Shown here piece by piece: positions 1 through 5,193 of a stretch of 5,193 nucleotides of DNA. A model generated the notes under the pieces. It had not been told where the DNA came from. It made no database searches and worked only from the letters and a program-made list of their open reading frames with translations. Origin of the DNA: an uncultured Lachnospiraceae bacterium (GTDB taxonomy: Bacteria; Bacillota; Clostridia; Lachnospirales; Lachnospiraceae). The DNA lies in NCBI GenBank assembly GCA_902783935.1, contig CACZTA010000218.1, positions 1-5,193 of the forward strand, in the 5' to 3' direction. Position numbers and translations under genes: made by a program. How positions within the stretch are numbered: position 1 is the first letter of the stretch; each line of letters starts with the position of its first letter.

Positions 1-36
1 GGGTGCCTGTCACCTTTAAAGGGTGCCTGTCACCTT
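1..36. repeat. Tandem direct repeat, two 16-nt GGTG...CACC units
   Basis: The 16-nt unit GGGTGCCTGTCACCTT occurs at 1-16 and again, identically, at 21-36, separated by TAAA (period 20 nt). Each unit is itself a small imperfect palindrome, GGTG and CACC around a 5-nt centre. A third copy lies inverted at 71-86. The array touches the window edge, so more units may lie to the left. Short palindromic intergenic units of this type resemble REP-like elements, which in other bacteria are mobilised by Y1/RAYT (IS200/IS605-like) transposases. That origin is inference, as no transposase is visible here. Confidence 0.85.
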
Positions 37-86
37 GCTCCCATCGTCATCTGAAAGACAATGACGGAGCAAGGTGACAGGCACCC
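21..86 (-). terminator. Long hairpin after the hemolysin III gene, possible terminator or mRNA 3'-end structure
   Basis: Positions 21-41 and 66-86 are perfect reverse complements over 21 nt. A second short stem (46-50 with 61-65) lies inside, leaving a 4-nt bulge (42-45) and a 10-nt loop (51-60). On the minus strand the hairpin begins 6 nt after the TAA of the hemolysin III gene, where an intrinsic terminator would sit. The run following it is only TTTAAA, so the U-tract is poor. Its arms are made of the repeat units, so it may be a repeat insertion acting as an mRNA 3'-end stabiliser or weak terminator. The unit at 1-16 can compete for pairing with 71-86. Confidence 0.5.
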
Positions 87-92
87 CGTGTT

Positions 93-839
93 TTATTTCA
101 CGTAAACCAGATACCGGAGCATGACCATGTAGTGGCAGAACGTCCCCGCCATTATGAACACATGGAAGATCTCATGCGAACCGAAGTATATATGATTCTC
201 ATCGAATTTTTTCGGATGCATGGCATAAATCACCGCACCGACAGAGTACGCAATTCCCCCTGAAAGAAGCCATATGAAAGCGCCCGCCGGCAGCGCCGCG
301 AGAATCGGTTTCATGGCAAAGACGCAGAGCCAGCCCATCAGGACATACAGAACGGAGGAGATCCATTTGGGGCATGTGATCCAGAGGAGCTTGACGGCGA
401 TCCCCAATGCTGCACATGTCCAGATGGCAATCAGCAGCCGGGTCCCGACAGTCCCCTTAAGTGCCGTCAGGCAGACCGGCGTATAAGTTCCGGCGATCAT
501 GACGGATATAGAGGAATGATCGATTTTCCTCAGTATCGTCGTCGTCCGGAGGCTCCCCACAAACGTATGGTAAGTGGTGCTTGCTGCATACAGGAGGCAT
601 GCGGCAGCAATGAACACACACATGCCGGCAACTGTCGCGGCTGATCCGTACGCACGGGCTCTCTCAATAAGCGGGCCGGCCCCGATCGCGGTGAGCACAA
701 GCCCTGCAAAATGCGTCAGAGATGACCCCGGTTCCCGGATTTTCAGTGAAATCGTCTCCGGACGTTCCCCGAATCTCGTGTTTTCCCTGCGTTTTCTGCT
801 CTTTACCGGTCCTGCCTTCATCGCTGCCGAGCCCGTCAT
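93..839 (-). CDS. trhA: Hemolysin III / PAQR family membrane protein (TrhA-like)
   Basis: A 248-residue integral membrane protein of the hemolysin III branch of the PAQR family. Homologues are seven-helix proteins linked to membrane lipid homeostasis, and related eukaryotic receptors (AdipoR) carry a zinc-dependent hydrolase-like site. Visible motifs are EPGSSLTH (36-43) at the first helix, S87-xxx-H91 (STTYH), KIDHSSI with D107, IAGTYTP (115-121), and SHEIFH with H222 and H226 before AGTFCHY. S87, D107, H91, H222 and H226 match the expected metal-site residues, so the site looks intact. About 35 residues precede the first helix, including a basic KSRKRR patch, which is somewhat longer than the usual family length of about 210-220 residues. 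The ATG at 839 is chosen because AAAGGAG lies 9 nt upstream; Met7 has no comparable site. The gene has its own promoter downstream of recD2. The hemolysin name is historical; toxin activity should not be assumed. Confidence 0.93.
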   Translation of the reverse strand: MTGSAAMKAGPVKSRKRRENTRFGERPETISLKIREPGSSLTHFAGLVLTAIGAGPLIERARAYGSAATVAGMCVFIAAACLLYAASTTYHTFVGSLRTTTILRKIDHSSISVMIAGTYTPVCLTALKGTVGTRLLIAIWTCAALGIAVKLLWITCPKWISSVLYVLMGWLCVFAMKPILAALPAGAFIWLLSGGIAYSVGAVIYAMHPKKFDENHIYFGSHEIFHVFIMAGTFCHYMVMLRYLVYVK

Positions 840-848
840 GTTTCGCCG

Positions 849-855
849 CTCCTTT
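849..855 (-). promoter_or_regulatory. Ribosome binding site of the hemolysin III gene
   Basis: AAAGGAG on the minus strand, 9 nt before the ATG at 839. It decides the start in favour of residue 1 over Met7, which would leave a 27-nt spacing. Confidence 0.8.
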
Positions 856-878
856 CTGTACGTAGTTTTTATTACCGC

Positions 879-888
879 ATATCGATAT
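879..888. promoter_or_regulatory. 10-bp perfect palindrome at the expected transcription start
   Basis: ATATCGATAT is a perfect palindrome just downstream of the -10 box of the predicted hemolysin III promoter, overlapping the expected start of transcription. It could be an operator half-site or part of one. AT-rich 10-mers of this kind can occur by chance, so the regulatory role is only a suggestion. Confidence 0.25.
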
Positions 889-892
889 TTAA

Positions 893-921
893 ATACTACA
901 CCTCCTGCCGTTATCTGTCAA
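893..921 (-). promoter_or_regulatory. Sigma-A type promoter for the hemolysin III gene
   Basis: On the minus strand a perfect -35 box TTGACA (916-921) is followed by exactly 17 nt and TAGTAT (893-898), which matches four of six -10 consensus bases including the conserved first, second and last. Downstream DNA is AT-rich (TTTAAATAT). Transcription would start near 886, giving a leader of roughly 45 nt that carries the AAAGGAG site. It sits in the only intergenic gap over 100 nt in the window, so the gene need not depend on readthrough from recD2. Confidence 0.72.
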
Positions 922-947
922 CACTTGATGTGGTTTTGTTTACTACA

Positions 948-3230
948 TCACGGGATGTGGCCTCTTGTTCCCTTCGCCTGCCTGTTTTTCTCCCTCAGTA
1001 CCTGCAGCCGCTCGGCAAGCCTCGTATTCCGCGCCACCGCCGCATTATTCATGACCGCCAGCCGCACCGCCCGCTTCTGGCCGATCAGCACAAGAATCCG
1101 CTTCGCCCGCGTCACGCCCGTATATAGCAGGTTCCGCTGCAGCATGACATAGTGACTCATCAGCACCGGCATGACGACAATCGGAAATTCCGCCCCCTGC
1201 GCCTTGTGGACGGTCGTCGCATAAGCCAGGACAAGTTCATCCAGTTCCGAGATATCATAGGTCACCTCCCGTCCGTCAAAATTCACGGTCAGTTCACGCT
1301 CTTCCGTATCGACGCGGGTAATAAACCCGATATCCCCGTTAAAGATGTCCTTATCATAATCATTCCGGATCTGCATGACTTTGTCGTTCAGCCGGAACTC
1401 CACGCCGGACCGCATAAGGCAGATTTTCGTCGGATTGAGTTCCGCCTGAAGTTTCCGGTTCAGATTCACGGCTCCGGCGGCGCCGCGCTGCATCGGCGTC
1501 AGCACCTGGATATCCCGTACCGGCGATACCCGGTAGTACTGCGGCAGATTCCTGGTGCAGTAGCGGACGACCAGATCAGCAGCCGCTTCGGAAGCCGCCG
1601 CGGCGTCCCCTGCATTCCCCGACAGCCGCTCAATGTCCGCAAAGAAAAAGTCCGAATCCCTGCCGCCCCGCATATCGATCGCTTCCCCGCGGTTAATGCG
1701 GTGGGCATTTGTGATAATGCGGCTGCCCATCGCCTGACGGAAAATCCTCGTGAGACGGACAGACGGAATCACGCCCGAGCGGAGCAGGTCCGAGAGAACA
1801 TTTCCGGCTCCCACGGACGGCAGCTGGTCCGCGTCGCCGACCAGTACCACAGTCATATCTTCGGGAACCGCCTTCAACAGGTTATACATGAGGAGGAGGT
1901 CAATCATGGAACACTCGTCGACAATCAGGACATCTCCCTCGAGAGGATTTTCCTCGTTCCTTTTATAACCTTCCGGCGGCTTCGTCTCGAGCAGCCTGTG
2001 GATTGTCTTTGCCTCCATTCCCGTCGCTTCGGACAGGCGCTTTGCGGCGCGCCCGGTCGGCGCGGCGAGCAGGATCCGTGCATTGCATTCGCGAAAAGCC
2101 GTGATGATGCCGAGCGTCGTCGTGGTCTTTCCGGTTCCCGGGCCCCCGGTCAGGATGAAGATTTTATTTGTGACCGCTGCGAGGATCGCCTCCATCTGGA
2201 TCTCGTCATATTGCATCCCGGTCTTCATCGAGATCCGTTCCTTAAGGCCGGTCAGGCCGGCGGAAAACGCCGGGGCTGAGGAAAGGAGCCTGGTCATGCG
2301 CCTGGCAGTCCCGGTCTCGGCAAAGAAAAACGGAGGCAGGTAAATCGCCTCTATTGTCTCCGTCCCTTCAGAATCTGACGGGGCACCCGGCAGCGTCTGC
2401 TCTGTCCCGGCAGAGGACACTTCAATCTTTTCCCTGATGACATCTGACGTCTTCACCATCTCATCAAGCGTCATGGCCAGAAGGGATTCATCGACGTTAA
2501 GGAGTTCCTCTGCTGTTTTCATCAGCTGCGGTTTCTCCGCGTAACAGTGGCCTTCCTCCGACAGCTGGTTGAGCGCGTAAAAAATGCCGCTGCGAAGCCG
2601 CGCATACCTCTCCTCGCCAAACCCCATTTTCCCCGCAATGATATCCGCTGTCCGGAACCCGATTCCCCGGATATCATCCGCAAGCCGGTAGGGATTTTCC
2701 TGCACCACGCGGATGCTGTCGTCTCCGTATGTCTTAAAGATTTTTGTCGCGTGGCTTGTGCTTACCCCGTGATCCTGCAGAAAAATCATAATATTCTTTA
2801 TCGCTTTCTGCTCCGACCAGCCCGCTTTGATGCGGTCCACGCGCACGCGCCCGATTCCCTCCACCTCGATCAGGCGGTCCGGGTCCGTCTCAATTATTTC
2901 CAGTGTATCTGCCCCGAAAAACTGAACGATCTTTTTCGCATACTTCGGCCCGATCCCTTTGATCAGACCGCTTCCGAGATATTTTTCTATGCCGTAGGCT
3001 GTTGCCGGCAGCGTCTCTTCATACGTCTCCACCGCAAACTGGCGGCCGTATTTTCCGTCTACCTTCCAGCTTCCGCCGAGCATGAGGACGCTGCCCACAT
3101 GCGGCTCGGGCATAGTGCCGACAACCGCAACCAGCTCGCGGTATCCCTTTACCCGGCACTTGAGCACGGTATATCCGTTTTCTTCATTCTGATACGTAAT
3201 GCGTTCCACAACGCCGCGGAGATGTTCCAT
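948..3230 (-). CDS. recD2: RecD2-like SF1B ATP-dependent DNA helicase
   Basis: A complete 760-residue helicase of the RecD-related (RecD2) group, which translocates 5'-3' on single-stranded DNA and acts in repair and replication without needing RecB and RecC. The N-terminal part (about 1-75) is the OB-like region. Residues about 80-220 carry helix-hairpin-helix segments (GLIKGIGPKYA, LIEVEGIGRVR, DIRGIGFRTAD). The motor shows Q-motif-like YDEIQMEAI (341-349), motif I TGGPGTGKTT (361-370), Ia APTGRAAKRL (390-399), II VDECSM (437-442), III VGDADQLPSVGAG (464-476), IV RLTRIFRQA (492-500), V ATTVHKAQGAEF (671-682) and VI YTGVTRAKR (703-711). All catalytic motifs are intact and the length is normal. 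A polar, low-complexity stretch (271-293, Ser/Glu/Thr/Gly-rich) separates the N-terminal region from the motor. The ATG at 3230 has AGGAG 9 nt upstream. The gene lies 43 nt after the ABC importer gene with no terminator seen, so co-transcription is possible. Confidence 0.96.
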   Translation of the reverse strand: MEHLRGVVERITYQNEENGYTVLKCRVKGYRELVAVVGTMPEPHVGSVLMLGGSWKVDGKYGRQFAVETYEETLPATAYGIEKYLGSGLIKGIGPKYAKKIVQFFGADTLEIIETDPDRLIEVEGIGRVRVDRIKAGWSEQKAIKNIMIFLQDHGVSTSHATKIFKTYGDDSIRVVQENPYRLADDIRGIGFRTADIIAGKMGFGEERYARLRSGIFYALNQLSEEGHCYAEKPQLMKTAEELLNVDESLLAMTLDEMVKTSDVIREKIEVSSAGTEQTLPGAPSDSEGTETIEAIYLPPFFFAETGTARRMTRLLSSAPAFSAGLTGLKERISMKTGMQYDEIQMEAILAAVTNKIFILTGGPGTGKTTTTLGIITAFRECNARILLAAPTGRAAKRLSEATGMEAKTIHRLLETKPPEGYKRNEENPLEGDVLIVDECSMIDLLLMYNLLKAVPEDMTVVLVGDADQLPSVGAGNVLSDLLRSGVIPSVRLTRIFRQAMGSRIITNAHRINRGEAIDMRGGRDSDFFFADIERLSGNAGDAAAASEAAADLVVRYCTRNLPQYYRVSPVRDIQVLTPMQRGAAGAVNLNRKLQAELNPTKICLMRSGVEFRLNDKVMQIRNDYDKDIFNGDIGFITRVDTEERELTVNFDGREVTYDISELDELVLAYATTVHKAQGAEFPIVVMPVLMSHYVMLQRNLLYTGVTRAKRILVLIGQKRAVRLAVMNNAAVARNTRLAERLQVLREKNRQAKGTRGHIP

Positions 3231-3239
3231 GGCCTCATG

Positions 3240-3244
3240 CTCCT
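3240..3244 (-). promoter_or_regulatory. Ribosome binding site of recD2
   Basis: AGGAG on the minus strand, 9 nt upstream of the ATG at 3230. A nearer ATG, 8 nt upstream of the chosen one, is out of frame. The 43-nt gap (3231-3273) otherwise holds only a short CCCT-GAC-AGGG inverted repeat with no T-run. Confidence 0.7.
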
Positions 3245-3273
3245 GTCTCTTGCCCTGTCAGGGGATGCTGATT

Positions 3274-4749
3274 TCACAGTGAGAAGATCTCCGCTCCCAA
3301 CGCCTCCGCTTCCCACGGATCATGCGAAGCCATCAGGACCATGCGGTCCGAAGCGCAGCGGCTGACCATTTCCATGCATCTTCTCTTCGTTTCGTGATCA
3401 AGGCCGGTAAAAGCCTCATCCAGAACCAGCAGATCAGACGGATGCATGAGCGCCCTCACGATCGCCGCCCTCCGCTTCATACCGCCGGACAGTTCATCGG
3501 GGAACATATCCTCACTCCCTGCAAGCCCCGCTTCAGAGAGCAGTGCCCGCGCAGCGTGGTTTTTCTCTTCCCCTGCTTCACTTCCTGCAAAAAACAATAC
3601 ATTTTCCAATACGGTTTTCCACGGGATGAGGCGGTCCTCCTGAAAAACGGCGGAAACAGAAAACGGGTCTGCAGCCCTGACGGTTCCGCCCTTCGGCTTC
3701 GCAAGCCCCATGGAAATCCTCAGAAATGTCGTCTTGCCGGATCCGGACTTTCCCTGAAGGCAGACCCGGTCATTATTCCGGAGGGACAGGGACAGATTTG
3801 AGAAAACGGGTTTCTGCATGCCATAGCTGAAACTGACCGCGTCAAAGATCACAAACCGTTCCCTGCCGGGCACGTCTTCAGAGACTGCCGGCATTTCAGC
3901 CCCGGCCATTTCTGCAGGAACAGGAACAGCTGAAGGGCCGGCATCCGGTGCCGCTGCATTCTCCCCCGCGGCAGTCACGGAAACCGCTTCGCGTCTGTCT
4001 TTTGCAAGATGCAGCAGCCGTTCCGTTATTTTCTGAAGAATGATGCTGAGCGCCACGATCACCAGCGTCACCGCAAAAACCTCATCATATGCGACGGAAC
4101 TCTTTCCGGCCCAGAGGAGGTTGCCGAGCGAATCCTGCGTGCGGCAGATGACTTCAGCCGCGACGCCCGATTTCCAGGCAAAACCGATACCGCTTCCGGC
4201 CGCCGAAGAAATATACGGCCGGATCGAAGGCAGCAGAATCTCCCGAAGGATTCTTCTTCCGGGCAGCCCGAAGACCCTTGCCATTTCGACAAGGCCCTTA
4301 TCCGCTGCGCGGAGACCGGACTCGACATTTGCCCAGATGACCGGCAGCACCGTGAAGAATGTAATTGTTGAGGGAATCTTCTCCCGGCTCACCCAGAGAA
4401 AGACAAGGATCGTAAAAGAAGCGACGGGGATCGCGCGGATCAGGCCGAGAAGCGGCTGGAACAGCGTATGCAGAAATTCTGATTTCACACACAGGACAGC
4501 CATCGCCGTGCCGGCGGCAAATGCCAGCGCAAAGCCCGCGGCGATGCGGAGAATGGAAAAAAAGACCGCATGAAAAAAACCCCGGTCCGCCATCAGGCGG
4601 ATCAGAGCGGCAGCCGTGCGGTAAGGAGTCGGAACAGGGATAAGCAGGTGCCTGTTCACCAGAACGGCACCTGCCTGCCATGCGAGAATCCAGAATGCAG
4701 CGGCTGCAATCTGTTTTACCCTTGAATTATGCACCGTAGTAGAAGTCAT
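3274..4749 (-). CDS. Fused ABC transporter permease and ATPase, NitT/TauT (SsuC-SsuB-like) family
   Basis: One reading frame encodes both the membrane and ATPase parts of a type I ABC importer (491 residues from the ATG at 4749; positions here are from that Met). The N-terminal half (about 12-245) is a SsuC/TauC-like permease with about six hydrophobic helices and the cytoplasmic coupling (EAA) loop, EMARVFGLPGRRILREILLP (155-174). An Ala/Pro/Glu-rich linker follows (about 256-295). The ATPase half has Walker A GKSGSGKTT (333-341), Q-loop FQEDRLIPW (369-377, wording typical of nitrate/sulfonate/taurine importers), signature ELSGGMKRR (419-427), Walker B LLVLDEA (440-446) with D-loop GLD, and switch His476 in ASHD. 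All ATPase motifs are intact. A homodimer would supply the complete transporter core. The gene overlaps the 3' end of the binding-protein gene by 23 nt, indicating translational coupling. Start is uncertain: TTG at 4791 extends the protein by 14 residues and has a better Shine-Dalgarno match. The substrate cannot be deduced. Confidence 0.9.
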   Translation of the reverse strand: MTSTTVHNSRVKQIAAAAFWILAWQAGAVLVNRHLLIPVPTPYRTAAALIRLMADRGFFHAVFFSILRIAAGFALAFAAGTAMAVLCVKSEFLHTLFQPLLGLIRAIPVASFTILVFLWVSREKIPSTITFFTVLPVIWANVESGLRAADKGLVEMARVFGLPGRRILREILLPSIRPYISSAAGSGIGFAWKSGVAAEVICRTQDSLGNLLWAGKSSVAYDEVFAVTLVIVALSIILQKITERLLHLAKDRREAVSVTAAGENAAAPDAGPSAVPVPAEMAGAEMPAVSEDVPGRERFVIFDAVSFSYGMQKPVFSNLSLSLRNNDRVCLQGKSGSGKTTFLRISMGLAKPKGGTVRAADPFSVSAVFQEDRLIPWKTVLENVLFFAGSEAGEEKNHAARALLSEAGLAGSEDMFPDELSGGMKRRAAIVRALMHPSDLLVLDEAFTGLDHETKRRCMEMVSRCASDRMVLMASHDPWEAEALGAEIFSL

Positions 4750-5193
4750 CGCCCGGCAGTGCGCCGCCGACGCTCTTCGGATTTGCGTCAAACATCACCT
4801 GAAGGTAGCCGGAAAGCTGTGCTTTCATATCTTCCCCGGTGACAAATGTGAGGCCGCACTGGGGAATCGCCTTCTGTGCCAGAGGTGCTTTCGGGATCAG
4901 GCCGTACTGTTCGCAGAGCGCGGCCGTCCCTTCCGTGTCTTCCTGTGCGGCAGTGATAGAAGCTTCGTATTCAGAGAGGAAGGTTTTAACTTCTTCCGGA
5001 TGTGCTTCCAGGTAGTCATTGCGGACGACCACACAGCCCATCATAAGCGTGCTGCCGCCTTCTGCGACGGCTTCCCATTCTTCCGTCATATCGAACAGCT
5101 TCACTGCGCCTTCATTCTGCATCAGGATCGATGTTGCGACCGGCTGCGGAGCCATGATCATTGCGTCCGGCGCACTCGCCCAGACACCCGGCA
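4727..5193 (-). CDS. ABC transporter solute-binding protein, NitT/TauT (NMT1/SsuA-like) family, C-terminal part
   Basis: The open frame enters from the right edge and ends at TAA (4727-4729), so only the last 155 or so residues are seen; the Met at 5161 is internal, as the frame stays open through PGVWASAPDA before it. The segment APDAMIMAPQPVATSIL matches the place in this family where a ligand-lobe 'DA..i...P..t' motif occurs. It is followed by a hinge and second-lobe pattern (VVVRNDYLEAHPEEVKTFLSEY) and a C-terminus ANPKSVGGALPGDDFYYGA of the type seen in clostridial NMT1-like binding proteins. The signal peptide and lipobox would lie outside the window. The role is to capture a small substrate outside the cell and deliver it to the fused permease-ATPase encoded next, with which it overlaps. 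The ligand (for example sulfonate, nitrate, or a pyrimidine or thiamine precursor) is not determinable here. Confidence 0.88.
   Translation of the reverse strand, partial: PGVWASAPDAMIMAPQPVATSILMQNEGAVKLFDMTEEWEAVAEGGSTLMMGCVVVRNDYLEAHPEEVKTFLSEYEASITAAQEDTEGTAALCEQYGLIPKAPLAQKAIPQCGLTFVTGEDMKAQLSGYLQVMFDANPKSVGGALPGDDFYYGA
4794..4800 (-). promoter_or_regulatory. Shine-Dalgarno-like site before an alternative TTG start of the ABC fusion gene
   Basis: AGGTGAT on the minus strand matches seven bases of the full anti-Shine-Dalgarno complement, with AGG placed 6 nt before TTG at 4791-4789, in frame with the ABC fusion gene. The ATG at 4749 has only GC-rich sequence (GCCGGGCG) ahead of it. The site lies inside the binding-protein coding region, so the match may be coincidental. 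Confidence 0.35.

Noticed and set aside
1..86. CRISPR array
   Set aside because: Only two direct units with a 4-nt spacer and an inverted third copy; spacer length and orientation do not fit a CRISPR.
93..839. Virulence haemolysin
   Set aside because: The family name is historical. Sequence motifs point to a PAQR-type membrane protein found widely in non-pathogens, so no toxin role is claimed.
901..906. GGAGG-like sequence on the minus strand inside the promoter spacer, considered as a ribosome binding site for a leader peptide
   Set aside because: No start codon lies at a usable distance; the first ATG is about 20 nt away, and the sequence is upstream of the predicted transcription start.
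574..1152. Plus-strand open frame of 192 codons across the recD2/hemolysin III gap
   Set aside because: It overlaps both genes on the opposite strand and runs through the minus-strand promoter; its composition is not that of a folded protein.
1152..2279. Long plus-strand open frame of 375 codons opposite recD2
   Set aside because: It lies wholly antisense to a gene with all helicase motifs. The translation is rich in His, Arg and Pro, has no recognisable domain, and is typical of a shadow frame in GC-rich coding DNA.
3253..3265. Short inverted repeat CCCT-GAC-AGGG between the ABC gene and recD2, considered as a terminator
   Set aside because: Only a 4-bp stem with a 3-nt loop and no T-run; too weak to call.
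2547..3365. Plus-strand open frame of 272 codons spanning the recD2 start and the end of the ABC gene
   Set aside because: Antisense to two well-supported genes, no known motif and no convincing ribosome binding site; a shadow frame.

Overview
The window looks like chromosome from a Bacillota bacterium, most likely a Clostridia or Lachnospiraceae-type member with GC in the mid-50s by eye. This rests on a stand-alone RecD2-type helicase, a hemolysin III/PAQR membrane protein, AGGAG-type ribosome binding sites, and a solute-binding protein whose C-terminus resembles those of clostridial NitT/TauT-type importers. The assignment is inference; no rRNA or other marker gene is present.

Every gene lies on the minus strand, so transcription runs from right to left. 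From upstream to downstream: (1) the C-terminal part of a NitT/TauT-family solute-binding protein, cut by the right edge (4727-5193); (2) a single-chain ABC importer with a SsuC/TauC-like permease fused to its ATPase (3274-4749, or to 4791 with a TTG start), overlapping the binding-protein gene; (3) after a 43-nt gap, a complete RecD2-like SF1B DNA helicase (948-3230); (4) after a 108-nt gap with a good sigma-A promoter, a hemolysin III/TrhA-like seven-helix membrane protein (93-839); (5) at the left edge, two direct copies and one inverted copy of a 16-nt GGTG...CACC repeat, which form a long hairpin just past the last stop codon.

Genes 1 and 2 form one importer operon. They are translationally overlapped, and together they supply the binding protein, membrane domain and nucleotide-binding domain. 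The ligand cannot be read from the visible part. recD2 may be co-transcribed with the importer because the gap is short and shows no terminator, but no functional link is apparent. The hemolysin III gene has its own promoter and can be independently expressed.

The points most worth a second look are the permease-ATPase fusion with its Ala/Pro-rich linker and the repeat cluster at the left edge. Nothing here amounts to a clear undescribed system: the gene families are ordinary and no defence, CRISPR, phage or transposase gene is visible.
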